This document shows, piece by piece, positions 25,313-34,167 of a DNA stretch of 56,084 nucleotides (positions within the stretch are counted from its first letter, which is position 1; every line of letters starts with the position of its first letter). The stretch spans positions 1 to 56,084 of the forward strand of contig JAUXYJ010000043.1 in NCBI GenBank assembly GCA_030694465.1. Direction: 5' to 3'. The DNA is from Deltaproteobacteria bacterium (GTDB lineage Bacteria; Myxococcota_A; Polyangia; Polyangiales; Ga0077539). The position numbers and the translations under genes are program-made. The notes beneath the pieces are model-generated. The model was not told the DNA's origin. It made no database searches and was given only the letters and a program-made list of their open reading frames with translations.

Positions 25313-28270
25313 CTAAAAGGGTGTCCCGAGCATTCCGTAAACCTGCGTCTGCGCGTCTTGACCGACCACACCTTGGCCCACACCAAAGCGCAGCGTTGTC
25401 GTAATGAGGTAGCCCCACACGAGGTCGGCGAAGACCTCTGCGCCCATCCCTACGGCCATCTGAGTTGGCTGCAGGCGACCGAACCACGCGTGCCCTGCGT
25501 CGACAAACACGGCGCCCCACACGCGCGAGAAGTACACCGGCAGCGTCGAGATCCCGCGATCGACCTGGAGGAGCGGAAACCGGTATTCGACATTGGCCTG
25601 TAAAAACGCAGCACCCGAGCGTGCACCAGGGGCATAGCCTCGCAGCGGCGTCGAGCCTCCGTACGCGAGCGAGGGCAGCGACGTGAGAAACGCGAGCGGG
25701 TCAAACATCGCGAAGCCACCGAGCGAATAGAAGGTCGCTTCGCCCCGGTCGGTGGTGCCTACGCCGCCCGCTGCGCGCACGGCGAGCACGTGTTGGTATC
25801 GACGCCACTGCAGCGGGATGGGGACAAACCCTGCGAGCACCGCGTTGACGTCAAAGCCTCCGCGCGCGCTGCCGATCGCGCGGTCGCTGGCGCGCATCGA
25901 GAGTGCGCCCTGAAATCCCTCGTGCGTTGAGATGTCGTAGCTGTAGCGCTGGGAGCTCGAGAAGCTCCATGACGCGCGCAGGCTCGCGTCGGTCGAGCGT
26001 GTCGGCGTTGCGGGCGCGAGCTCGTTGGGGTCGACGTAGCCGCCGCCGGGGACGGCGCCGACGGGCCCTGCGTAGCGCGCGCTGTAGCCAAACGAGAGCG
26101 CGTGCGAGAAGAACAGCGAGGGAAATCCCACGCTCATTCCGAGGTCGCCGTAGTACGTCTCGCGCGGGACAAAGAAGTCTCGACCCGCGATCGTGTAGCC
26201 CTGTCGCTGCACCGCGCGCCCTACGCTGAGCGACATGGTGGGGCGCAATCCACGGTAGACATACGAGAGCGAGAACGAGGGCTGGAGGCTCACAAAGCCG
26301 AGGCTCGTTTGTGCAGACCAGCTGTGAATTCCCAGGACATCCGAGGCTCCCGAGGTCACCGCGACGGTGGGCCCAAAGCCGTCGTCTCCGAACTCGGCGA
26401 TCCATGTCCGCGGCGCGAGCGTAGGCCACGGGCGATAGGGCACCTCGCGCATCGCGATGGACGGCGTGTCAACCTCTTCGTGAGGTCTGCGCGCGGGCGT
26501 GGGGCCGGGCTCGAGCCACTGGGCGGGGGACCACCGCAGGCGGTAGAGCTCGTAGCCACGGTGGGTGTATCCCACGTACGTGATCCACTGTCCGTCCTGC
26601 GAAATTGCAGGCATAAACGCGCCGTGCACCACGTTGGTGATCTGGCGTGTGAGCCCCGTGCTTAGCTCGTACGCGAAGAGATTGTGGATCCCTGTGCGAT
26701 CGGACGAGTACACGATGTAGCGGCCATCGGGCGAGAAGCAGGGCTGCATGTCTGCGGCGCGGTCGTGGGTGATCTCGGTGATGGCTCCACTCTCGCGGTG
26801 GAGCAACCGGATGTCTCGAAAGCCTCCGCGTTGCCACTGCGAGAAGACCACGCTGCGGCCATCGGGGGAGTATCTCGGGGTGAAAGCCTGCTCAAACGAT
26901 CGCACGCGCACCAAGGGGCGCTCTTGGCGCTGCGAGAGGGTGTACTCGACGAGGGACTGGGTGCCGCTGTGGTTGACCGTGTACGCGATGTGGTCGCCAT
27001 CGGGGGACCAGTCGGGGTAGAGCGCGCGTCCGCCGTGGGTGAGCAGTTGCCCTACGGGAATGTGCTCGATGCGGCCTTGGTCATCGCGGTCGATCGCGCT
27101 GAGATAGAGGTCGCGAAACGCGTAGATTCCCCTGTAAAATCCCACGTCAGAGCGGACGATCCGTGTGCGCTCAGGCGAGAGCGCCCAGCCCGACGAGCTC
27201 CCATACCAGCCGAGCTCGCGCGGCGTTTGCGAGAGCGTGCGCACATCGACGGAGCGAAACATCGGGTGTGAGTGGCCGTCGCTGGACTGAAAGACCACGG
27301 TGTTGTTGTCGACAAATCTCGGGTACGCGACCTCTTCGCCCTGGTGGGTGAGGGCCTGGCCTTCGATCAATCCGCGCGCTACGACCTGCTCGCGTTGGGC
27401 TCGGTAGCGTGCGCGAGTTGCCTGCAAAAACTCAGGCCATAGCTCTTCCCACGTGTGGCCCGTCGCGCGCTGCAGTGAGCGGTTGATGCCGTACGGGATG
27501 AGCTCGGCGCCGTAGTCTCGGGACACGCTCGCGAAGGCTTGTGGGCCAAAGCGATCGAGGACGTGGCCGACGAAGTTTGAGCCGTAGAGGTAGTAGATGT
27601 TTCCGTGAGGCCAGCGGTTGGGGCCGGTGGAGAGCTGGTCGAGGGTGACAAAGGTATCTGCGAGGGCGTCGGCGCGGAGGTACATGTCCCAGATGGACGA
27701 GTGCAGTCGACCGCCCGAGGTCATGCGCGATTCGTTGTAGGTCGCGATGCCCTCGAGGATCCATCGGGGCTGGACTAAGTTGGGCGGATAGATTTTTCCG
27801 AAAATGCGATTGATCAGGGCGGGGATGCCACCGATTTGATCTGCATGGGTGACGTGCGTGTACTCGTGCAGGACTAAGAGTTCGAGCCAGTCGTCGTACT
27901 CGCCCAGCACCGAGAGGTCTTCGGGTGCGGTCACAAACAAGCGGATCGCGTTGAACGGGATGCTCGTCGCCGACCCGTTGGCGTCGTCCGAGGTGTCTGT
28001 GAGCACGACCTCGGTGATCTGCGCAGGGAGGTACCCCATGCGTGCGCCTACGGCGCGATAGGCGGCCTCGGAGACGGTGGCCACGCGCTCGGCGGCTTCG
28101 CGCAGTCCCTGGTGAAAATGCACACGAAAGTGCTCGGTCTCGAATGTGCGAAACGTGAGCCTCGGGTCGTTGGTCTGTGCGTGTGCGCGATGCGGTGTCG
28201 CGCCCACGAGCGCCGCGGCGAGGGTGGCCCACGCGAGGGGGGCGGCGCGGCTGCGGCAGCGTGAGGTCAT
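25313..28270 (-). CDS. metallopeptidase / WD40-like propeller / outer-membrane barrel fusion
   Basis: 985 residues with three modules. After a signal peptide, residues ~35-300 form a gluzincin-like peptidase (peptidase MA): HEYTH (His135, Glu136, His139) and WILEGIATYNE (Glu173) give the HExxH...E zinc site. Residues ~310-590 contain TolB/PD40 blades (YPDWSPDGDHIAYT, TPRYSPDGRSVVFS, QPCFSPDGRYIVYSSD, MPAISQDGQWITYV). Residues ~620-985 are a BamA/Omp85-like surface-antigen barrel (LRGYAPGARSGAAFLQANVEYRFPLLQVDRG, VFVDAGHAWFG) ending in Phe. The peptidase and propeller would therefore be tethered to an outer-membrane barrel. Single gene, 51 bp upstream of the small membrane-protein gene on the same strand. 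Confidence 0.85.
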   Translation of the reverse strand: MTSRCRSRAAPLAWATLAAALVGATPHRAHAQTNDPRLTFRTFETEHFRVHFHQGLREAAERVATVSEAAYRAVGARMGYLPAQITEVVLTDTSDDANGSATSIPFNAIRLFVTAPEDLSVLGEYDDWLELLVLHEYTHVTHADQIGGIPALINRIFGKIYPPNLVQPRWILEGIATYNESRMTSGGRLHSSIWDMYLRADALADTFVTLDQLSTGPNRWPHGNIYYLYGSNFVGHVLDRFGPQAFASVSRDYGAELIPYGINRSLQRATGHTWEELWPEFLQATRARYRAQREQVVARGLIEGQALTHQGEEVAYPRFVDNNTVVFQSSDGHSHPMFRSVDVRTLSQTPRELGWYGSSSGWALSPERTRIVRSDVGFYRGIYAFRDLYLSAIDRDDQGRIEHIPVGQLLTHGGRALYPDWSPDGDHIAYTVNHSGTQSLVEYTLSQRQERPLVRVRSFEQAFTPRYSPDGRSVVFSQWQRGGFRDIRLLHRESGAITEITHDRAADMQPCFSPDGRYIVYSSDRTGIHNLFAYELSTGLTRQITNVVHGAFMPAISQDGQWITYVGYTHRGYELYRLRWSPAQWLEPGPTPARRPHEEVDTPSIAMREVPYRPWPTLAPRTWIAEFGDDGFGPTVAVTSGASDVLGIHSWSAQTSLGFVSLQPSFSLSYVYRGLRPTMSLSVGRAVQRQGYTIAGRDFFVPRETYYGDLGMSVGFPSLFFSHALSFGYSARYAGPVGAVPGGGYVDPNELAPATPTRSTDASLRASWSFSSSQRYSYDISTHEGFQGALSMRASDRAIGSARGGFDVNAVLAGFVPIPLQWRRYQHVLAVRAAGGVGTTDRGEATFYSLGGFAMFDPLAFLTSLPSLAYGGSTPLRGYAPGARSGAAFLQANVEYRFPLLQVDRGISTLPVYFSRVWGAVFVDAGHAWFGRLQPTQMAVGMGAEVFADLVWGYLITTTLRFGVGQGVVGQDAQTQVYGMLGTPF

Positions 28271-28317
28271 CGCGTCTAAGGGCGACGAAGGTATCACTTG
28301 CTGCCGAGGGTGCGTGC

Positions 28318-28662
28318 TTAGGCTTTTGCGTGGACGCGAAAGGGCGCCGTGCGGAGGTACTGCGCGATGCGATCGCGTGCAGGATCACTGAGCGAAACAA
28401 AGCGCACGCTCATGCCGACTTCGCGCGCCTCGACGGGGATGACCTCGCCGGTGACACGGAGCGGGACTGCGTCGCCGGGGAGCCTGAGGTCGATCTCGAT
28501 GCGCGTTCCGGCGGCGTGGGGCAGGGTGCGCTCGAGAAAGACTCCGCCGGTCGAGAGGTTAGTTGCCCGCTGAAAATACAGGGCGTCGTCGGAGTGCTCT
28601 TCGACCCAGAGGTCCACGGTGACTCGTGCTTCGTTGCGTCGTTCGGTGTTGGTCTCGGTCAT
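28318..28662 (-). CDS. PilZ-domain protein
   Basis: 114 residues, essentially one PilZ domain. The c-di-GMP-binding signature is present: RRNEAR (RxxxR) at 8-13 and NLSTGGVFLE (D/NxSxxG) at 35-44. The end (GMSVRFVSLSDPARDRIAQYLR) is the usual closing strand and helix. It is a single-domain c-di-GMP receptor that would relay second-messenger level to motility, exopolysaccharide or transcription partners; the partner is not visible here. The ATG at 28662 sits after a GGGTGG stretch on the minus strand. It diverges from the lipoprotein gene at 28874. Confidence 0.85.
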   Translation of the reverse strand: MTETNTERRNEARVTVDLWVEEHSDDALYFQRATNLSTGGVFLERTLPHAAGTRIEIDLRLPGDAVPLRVTGEVIPVEAREVGMSVRFVSLSDPARDRIAQYLRTAPFRVHAKA

Positions 28663-28873
28663 GGCAGCCACCCTTTGTTGTGATGCTGTGAGTTGGGATG
28701 CTCGTCGGATGCGCGAAGTGAGCGCGCAGGGACGGACTGAGACATCGCTAGTACGGATCGGCAGCGAGGGTCTAATTTGTGGCAATCCGTGCAGCAAATT
28801 CGCGCGCCCTTTGCGATTCATGCAAAGGGCTTCTCGAGTCGCTCTGCAACGTGAGCGCTCGAAAGGTCGATCG

Positions 28874-29359
28874 ATGACAAGCGCAAATTCGTGGGTAGTG
28901 AAGGCGTTGGCGGCGCTGGTCTCTGTGGGCTCTGTGAGCGCGTGCGCCACGATGAATCCCCATCGGCTTGAGGACACTGTGAATAACTTTCACGAGGACC
29001 TCCGGTGGGGGCGAACGGACACGGCGCAGCGCTCGGTGGCCTCGTCCATGCGTGATGACTTCGCGCGACGTCACGCCTCGTGGTCGGGCCGCGTCCGCAT
29101 CGTCGATCTCGACCTCGAGGCCACGCGGGCCACCGACGGTCGAGCCTACGTCCGCGCACGTTACTCGTGGAATTTCGTGAACGAAATCGACATGAACGAG
29201 ACCGTCATCGAGACTCGCTGGCTCCCCGGCACGACCGACTGGACCTGCGACGAAGAGCGCGTGATCGCCGGCGACCCACGGCTGCTCGCAGCGGCGGCGA
29301 CGTCGCCGGGTGCCCCGGTCGCGCGCGCTGGCGGCCTCGCAAGCGAAGCGCCCTTCTGA
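28874..29359 (+). CDS. small lipoprotein, hypothetical
   Basis: 161 residues. Signal peptide with lipobox VSAC. The domain MNPHRLEDTVNNFHEDLRWGRTDTAQRSVASSM...YVRARYSWNFVNEIDMNETVIETRWLPGTTDWTCDEERVI looks like a small NTF2-like or DUF-type fold. The tail is Ala/Gly-rich and holds one GGCGACGTCGCC copy (ATSPGA). It faces the end of the asparaginase gene, 11 bp away. Function unknown. Confidence 0.65.
   Translation: MTSANSWVVKALAALVSVGSVSACATMNPHRLEDTVNNFHEDLRWGRTDTAQRSVASSMRDDFARRHASWSGRVRIVDLDLEATRATDGRAYVRARYSWNFVNEIDMNETVIETRWLPGTTDWTCDEERVIAGDPRLLAAAATSPGAPVARAGGLASEAPF
29296..29307. repeat. GGCGACGTCGCC palindrome, copy 9
   Basis: In the Ala-rich tail of the small lipoprotein; the last copy of this family seen in the window. 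Confidence 0.85.
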
Positions 29360-29370
29360 GCCACAGATCG

Positions 29371-30345
29371 TCAGACAAAGCGCGCTTCGCGTGTGCCTAC
29401 CGTGGCCCCGATCACATTGCGGACTGTACAAAATGGCTCAAAAGCCTGGGGATCGATCAGCTCGCCGAGCCAGCGCGACGCGAGGGCGTCCATTGCGGCC
29501 ATGCGCGCGTCGTCGTGACCGCTGTGCACTTTGAGCACCATCGCGAGTCCACGTGACGGAGCCGCGATGCAGAGCAGCCCTTCTGCGCCGACCTTGGCGA
29601 TGAGGGGCTCGCGTGCGTGTTGCGCGAGGGCATAGTCGCTTCGTCCGGTGCCCGAGACCCACCACGGGTGCGCGACCATCGCGAGCCCGATGGTGCCCAG
29701 CGTGCTCTCGGGTGATGTTGTCATTGCGTGTGAAAGTGCTGCAAAACACCTGGCCATTGCGTCGATCGAGAGCACCATGCATGGGACCCCGCAGCCGTCG
29801 GTGACTCGCGCGGTGAGGCGCTCGTGGGCGTGGTCTGCGATGGACTCGGCGATGCGTCGTTGCAGGGCGTGATCGCTGGGGCGGTAGTCTTCGGGGCACC
29901 CCATCGCGCGGGTCGCGGCGGCCATCAGCGTGTGCTTGCCCGAGCAGTTGTTGTGCAACGGCGAGAACGCGTGCCCCGCGCGGACGAGCGCATACGCTGA
30001 CTCGGTGTGAACGGGCGCGTGCGCACCACAATAGAGCGCCTCGGAGGTCAGCGAGAGCTCCGTGAGCAGCCGCTGCACGCGCGCGGTGTGCGGGGCCTCG
30101 CCCGAGTGGCTCGCGGCGCCGATCGCGAGGTCTTCGGGGCCGAGCTGCGCGCGCTCGCGTGCTATGAGTGCATCGAGCGAGACCTCGAGCTGAAACGGTT
30201 TGGCACCCGAGCGCCAGGTGGTGATCATGGGTGGGCCCACGCGGTCGAGCACCGCGCCGGAGTGATCGACGAGCACGGCCGAGACCGCGTGCTCGGCTTC
30301 GCAGTGTCCCTCGCGAAGTGTGCGAATTTGCAGGCTATGGGTCAT
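29371..30345 (-). CDS. L-asparaginase II (Asparaginase_II family)
   Basis: 324 residues matching the PF06089-type asparaginase family rather than the classical AnsA/AnsB fold. Motifs: WRSGAKPFQ near 45-53 (Ser-Lys catalytic pair), LHNNCSGKHTLMAAA, DGCGVPCMVLS and VSGTGRSD. These Ser-Lys and Cys features define the serine-beta-lactamase-like asparaginases (ReAV type). It hydrolyses L-Asn to L-Asp and ammonia in the cytoplasm; no signal peptide is present. Single gene. Confidence 0.9.
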   Translation of the reverse strand: MTHSLQIRTLREGHCEAEHAVSAVLVDHSGAVLDRVGPPMITTWRSGAKPFQLEVSLDALIARERAQLGPEDLAIGAASHSGEAPHTARVQRLLTELSLTSEALYCGAHAPVHTESAYALVRAGHAFSPLHNNCSGKHTLMAAATRAMGCPEDYRPSDHALQRRIAESIADHAHERLTARVTDGCGVPCMVLSIDAMARCFAALSHAMTTSPESTLGTIGLAMVAHPWWVSGTGRSDYALAQHAREPLIAKVGAEGLLCIAAPSRGLAMVLKVHSGHDDARMAAMDALASRWLGELIDPQAFEPFCTVRNVIGATVGTREARFV

Positions 30346-30452
30346 TCGTGGCGTGTCTCCAAGGTTAGAATCTCACCCAATCGTTGAGTAGACACCGGCG
30401 CGTCTCGCGGTTGTCCAGACATCGGACTATCGTTGCTCGATTTTCCAGGATC

Positions 30453-30935
30453 ATGACGATGCTTTCCCTACACACGGTCCATGAGGAGCCCAATCACGCG
30501 CTGACCGTCTTTGGGCCGGTCTTGATTTGCGTGTGGTGTGGACCGCTCCCACACAACGCACAGCGCGCGACGGCGGTGCTCCATCAGCTCAAGCGGATGA
30601 GGTCGAGCTCTCATCGGGACAAGCTCTTGTACGTGTATGTTGCGGGGGCTACGTCGACGTTTCCTGACGACGACGCTCGCCGGATTGTGTCCGGGTATCT
30701 CGTGCACTTCGATGCCTCTGTGGGAATTCACGAAGGCGACACGCTCCGGGCTTCGATCGTGAGATCGATCGTCGCAGGCATGCAGATGATGTCCAAGACA
30801 CGCTCAAAGAACACGGTGGTTCAGACCTCCGAAGAGGCTGGTCGTGTGCTCTTTAAGCTCGCGCCAGAGCTCAGCGCTGCGCAATACCAACGGGCAATCG
30901 ATGACACGTGCGCGCTCGCACTTGCAAAACGATGA
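30453..30935 (+). CDS. hypothetical protein, possibly STAS/SpoIIAA-like
   Basis: 160 residues from MTMLSLHTV, with a CCAGGA-type ribosome site. Pattern: LTVFGPVLICVWCGPLP, helix AQRATAVLHQLKRM, strand KLLYVYVAGATSTFPDDDARRIVSGYL and TLRASIVRSIVAGMQMM. The order of strands and helices resembles STAS-like proteins and the product of 12884-13300. There is no clear signature, so this is only a fold suggestion. Its stop is 24 bp from the radical SAM gene end. Confidence 0.5.
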   Translation: MTMLSLHTVHEEPNHALTVFGPVLICVWCGPLPHNAQRATAVLHQLKRMRSSSHRDKLLYVYVAGATSTFPDDDARRIVSGYLVHFDASVGIHEGDTLRASIVRSIVAGMQMMSKTRSKNTVVQTSEEAGRVLFKLAPELSAAQYQRAIDDTCALALAKR

Positions 30936-30959
30936 GCTAAATTACAGGTAAAAATGACT

Positions 30960-31991
30960 CTACGTCGTTCGCATACGTGACGACATCTCGAGCAGCGTGC
31001 GCGCGCTCGCGCCGTTGCCTAAGCCCTGCGCGACGCCACGGCACAGGGTCCAGCAGTCTTGGCAACTGCGCCCCTGGGCTTGCGCGACGAGCATCGCGTG
31101 GAGGTCTGTCACCGAGGCGCTCTTGACCGACCCGACGGGGCGATCGATGTGCTCGATGCACGCGCTGACCTGGCCTACGTGGTCAATGTTGAAGCTCTGA
31201 ACTCCGGCGGCGCACGTGGGCATGGCGTCGCGCGATGCGCCTCCTGAGAGCCAAGGTGCGACGTGCTCGAAGTACGATCGAAGCATACGAATGTGAGCAA
31301 ATTCGCTGTGCCAACGCAGCATGGCCTCGCCGCTCTCGGGCGGCGGTAGTCGGTCAGGGCCCTCGGCGCCGCGTCGGTAGCCGTCGAGGCTGACGAGGGT
31401 GAGCTGGTGGCCTACGCCCTGCGCCGCGCTCTGGGCAAAGAGCTCGGGCAGATCGCGCCAGTTGTCTTCGGTGACCACGGTGATCACATGGACTTGCTTG
31501 GCGCCGCGGGGCGCGTTGCGCACGAAGGTCTGCACGGCCCGCCATGCCCTCTCGGTGGCGCCCTCGAGCCCGCGCTTGGCGTCGTGCCGAGCCGCCTGCG
31601 GGTAGTCAATGGACACGTTGGCGCTGCCCAAGCCTGCGTCAAAGAGCGCGCGGGCGAGGGCGTCGGTGACCAGCCATCCGTTGGTAAAGAGCGCGGTGAT
31701 GTGATGCCGAGAGAGCGTGCGGATGATCTCGACGAGGTCTGGACGGACCAAGGGTTCGCCGCCCTCGACCGAGCACAAGAAGGTCCCGAGCTGCGCGAGC
31801 TCATCGCTGACGCGGGCGTAGTCTTCGAGCGAGAGCTCTTCGCTCCGCGGCGCGACGTTGGGCCAGAAGTCACAGAACGAGCACCGCATGTTGCACTTGT
31901 TTGTGAGCTGCAGCAGCACTTGAAACGGGCGCTTGCCGACGATCCCTGCGGTAAATTGCAGGTCTTTCTTCCATTGTGCGAAGCGCGTCAT
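30960..31991 (-). CDS. radical SAM / SPASM-like protein
   Basis: 343 residues. Residues 28-40 (QLTNKCNMRCSFC) hold the CxxxCxxC [4Fe-4S] cluster (Cys33, 37, 40); SVEGGEPLVRPDL is the SAM-binding GGEP motif. The end has Cys at CAAG, ACIEH and SCQDCWTLCRG, a SPASM-like set for auxiliary clusters. SPASM enzymes modify peptides, cofactors or small molecules. It overlaps the upstream aminotransferase gene by ATGA and lies in an operon with a membrane protein. No precursor peptide gene was found next to it. Confidence 0.85.
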   Translation of the reverse strand: MTRFAQWKKDLQFTAGIVGKRPFQVLLQLTNKCNMRCSFCDFWPNVAPRSEELSLEDYARVSDELAQLGTFLCSVEGGEPLVRPDLVEIIRTLSRHHITALFTNGWLVTDALARALFDAGLGSANVSIDYPQAARHDAKRGLEGATERAWRAVQTFVRNAPRGAKQVHVITVVTEDNWRDLPELFAQSAAQGVGHQLTLVSLDGYRRGAEGPDRLPPPESGEAMLRWHSEFAHIRMLRSYFEHVAPWLSGGASRDAMPTCAAGVQSFNIDHVGQVSACIEHIDRPVGSVKSASVTDLHAMLVAQAQGRSCQDCWTLCRGVAQGLGNGASARTLLEMSSRMRTT

Positions 31992-33364
31992 CGAAAGCTC
32001 CAGCCCTTCTGCCACTGCCCACCGATGCGCGCTGCGGCGTCGCGTACGACGCGCACGGGGTCGGGGTAGGCGTCGAGAATACTCCCGATGGCCTCGATGA
32101 TTTGCGCGCACTCGGGCTCGGTGATCGTGAGGGGTGGGGTGAGCTTGAGGACGTTCCAGCGTTGCGACGCGGGTTGCGCGATGATGCCGGCCTCGAGCAA
32201 GCAAACGGCCAGCCATTGGCCTAGGATTTTCTCTGCGACGGCGTCGACCGCGAAGCCCGCGAGGCGCCCCATCAGTGACCGCTCGGTGGCTCCCAGCTCA
32301 AGGGCCACAAGAAGCCCCTCGCCACGCACCGAGCGCACCATGGGGTGTGAGCCCACGCGCGCCCTGAGCCCCTCGACGAGCTGCCTGCCGCGGGCACGTG
32401 CGTTCTGAAGAATCTCGGGCGCCTTGGTGCACGCAAGCGTCGCCATCGCGACCGCCGCGCCGAGGGCATAGCCTGCGTACGTGCTGCCGTGGAGGTCAAA
32501 GCGGTCCATGCTCCCGTACGCGCGTTCGTGCAGGGCGCGCGTGGTGACCGCGACGCTCACGGGGACGATCCCGCCTCCGAGGGCTTTGCCCAGCACAAGC
32601 ACATCCGGCGCTGCATTTTTGCTCGCAGAAGCAAACATCACCCCGGTCCGTCCCATGCCGGTTTGCACTTCGTCCACGATCATCACGGTGTTGTGCCGCG
32701 TGCACAGCGCGCGCGCTTGCGCGAGGTAGCCCGAGGGGGCGATCACCGCGCCGCCTTCACCAAGCACGGGCTCGACGACAAACGCCGCGAAGCGCTCGGT
32801 GGCGAGGGCGCGCTCGAGGGTCTTGACGTCTCCAAACGCGACGCGCTCGCACGCGGGCAACAGGGGCTCAAAGGGCGCGCGCATGCGCTCGCTGCCCATG
32901 ATGCTCAGGACGCCAAGATCGAGCCCGTGGTAGCCCCCTTCGACGGACAAAAATCCTCGGCGCCCCGTGGCCGCGCGGGCTAATTTGAGCGCGCTATCGA
33001 CCGCCTCTGCGCCGGAGAGCGCGAAGAGACTCACCTGCAAATCTCCACCGATTTCGCTCGCGATCGCGTGCGCGAGGTTGGCCGCGCTGGGCGACGGCCC
33101 CACGTGAATCATCCCCGGCAGCTGTTGCTCTAAGTGCTCGCGGATCGCGTCGAGGAGCGCCGGGGGATTGTGCCCCAAATTGGCTGAGCCAAACCCGGCG
33201 AGCGCGTCGAGATACGCGCGGCCCTGCGAGTCCCAAATCGTGCGGTCTTGCGCGCGGACAAAGACCCGCCCGTAGCCCAAGACGCCGAGCAATTTTACAA
33301 ACGCTGGCGAGACGTGTCGCTCGTAGCGCGCGATGATTTCGTGCTGCTGCACAGGGGTCTGCAC
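31988..33364 (-). CDS. class-III PLP-dependent aminotransferase
   Basis: 458 residues. Class III (acetylornithine/4-aminobutyrate type): IWDSQGRAYLDALAGFGSANLGHNPP, FALSGAEAVDSALKLAR, IVDEVQTGMGRTG (Asp231 contacts the PLP N1) and LGKALGGG (PLP Lys260). The start is the GTG at 33364, 2 bp after the upstream stop, chosen because it gives the family's normal N-terminus. The C-terminal ~30 residues (DPVRVVRDAAARIGG) are an extra. The substrate is unclear. It is cotranscribed with a membrane protein and a SPASM radical SAM enzyme, which suggests a dedicated biosynthetic step. Confidence 0.88.
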   Translation of the reverse strand: MQTPVQQHEIIARYERHVSPAFVKLLGVLGYGRVFVRAQDRTIWDSQGRAYLDALAGFGSANLGHNPPALLDAIREHLEQQLPGMIHVGPSPSAANLAHAIASEIGGDLQVSLFALSGAEAVDSALKLARAATGRRGFLSVEGGYHGLDLGVLSIMGSERMRAPFEPLLPACERVAFGDVKTLERALATERFAAFVVEPVLGEGGAVIAPSGYLAQARALCTRHNTVMIVDEVQTGMGRTGVMFASASKNAAPDVLVLGKALGGGIVPVSVAVTTRALHERAYGSMDRFDLHGSTYAGYALGAAVAMATLACTKAPEILQNARARGRQLVEGLRARVGSHPMVRSVRGEGLLVALELGATERSLMGRLAGFAVDAVAEKILGQWLAVCLLEAGIIAQPASQRWNVLKLTPPLTITEPECAQIIEAIGSILDAYPDPVRVVRDAAARIGGQWQKGWSFR

Positions 33365-33366
33365 TC

Positions 33367-33960
33367 TTAGCTTTCGGCGGGTGTCTTGCGATGGGGCTGC
33401 GTGCGTTGGTGCCAACGCGTGATCGCGTAGGTCAAGAGAGCATAGATCGCGCCCATGAGCGCAAACGACGCGATCCAGTACCGAGGGTAGTTGGCAAACC
33501 ATCCGCGCGCGACGGGATAGATCCCCCAGGACACGTTGACGTTGTGCCTCCAATGCGTCATCCATCTGGAAATTTGCTGCAACAACGCGCCGCCCAACAG
33601 CGCCATCCACCAGCTCTCTTGGGCGATCCCGACGCGGCGCAAACGCGCGATGGAGAGCGAGAGCACCACGCCATGGGTGAGCAGCGAGGTGGGCAAAAAA
33701 GCTCCGCCGCCCGCGAGGTCCAAGAGCCACAACGGGGTGCCTGCGACGAGCCAGAGGGTGGCTGCCGAGGTGACCGAGTGCCAACGCATGGTGAGCCCTA
33801 GGGCGATCGCGAGGGCGCTGACATTGCACGCCCAGTACAGCTCATGGGTGCTGTGGTCGCGCACGTGGGCGAGGGCGTGGGCGAGCCAACACAGCGCAAC
33901 TACGATCGCGAGTGTGCGGTCATCACGGAGGCGTTGGCGAAGAGATTTGCAGGGTGACAT
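33367..33960 (-). CDS. integral membrane protein in the aminotransferase operon
   Basis: 197 residues from MSPCKSLRQRL with about six membrane segments (TLAIVVALCWLAHALAHV, LYWACNVSALAIALGLTM, ATLWLVAGTPLWLLDLAGG, LLTHGVVLSLSIARL, WWMALLGGALLQQISRW, YWIASFALMGAIYALLTYAI). The conserved-looking WRHNVNVSWG segment and His/Asp in the first loops recall small polytopic YwaF/TMEM164-type proteins; this is uncertain. It begins the three-gene operon and its stop is 2 bp before the next start. Confidence 0.65.
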   Translation of the reverse strand: MSPCKSLRQRLRDDRTLAIVVALCWLAHALAHVRDHSTHELYWACNVSALAIALGLTMRWHSVTSAATLWLVAGTPLWLLDLAGGGAFLPTSLLTHGVVLSLSIARLRRVGIAQESWWMALLGGALLQQISRWMTHWRHNVNVSWGIYPVARGWFANYPRYWIASFALMGAIYALLTYAITRWHQRTQPHRKTPAES

Positions 33961-34013
33961 GAAGTAGCGGAGCTCGTGAGGATAGCAAGGCTCGGGTAAA
34001 ATGTGCCGTGCAG

Positions 34014-34030
34014 TCCAGCCACCGGTGGCG
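34014..34030 (+). repeat. TCCAGCCACCGGTGGCG repeat, copy 1
   Basis: 17-bp repeat around the palindrome GCCACCGGTGGC (34018-34029), in the region between the membrane-protein start and the sigma-factor start. Confidence 0.85.
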
Positions 34031-34167
34031 GGATCGCGTGCGCTTGACACGTGGACACGCGGTCGAGAGTCCATGCGTCGGTGGGCAGAGAGTGATACGT
34101 TGCCGCCGCCGCACAGGGGCTTCGCGCATGAGCGCGCGAGCGAGAGATCTCTGTGCAAGAGGACACC

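Noticed and set aside
26684..27271. Long plus-strand frame opposite the peptidase fusion
   Set aside because: It is an antisense open frame typical of high-GC DNA; the minus-strand protein has clear domains over the same bases.
30960..33364. Hopanoid HpnH/HpnO pair
   Set aside because: The radical SAM protein has a SPASM-like C-terminus and a different N-terminus, and no hopanoid genes are nearby.
34040..34100. Sigma-70 promoter TTGACA at 34044 for the sigma-factor gene
   Set aside because: No acceptable -10 element lies 16-18 bases downstream.
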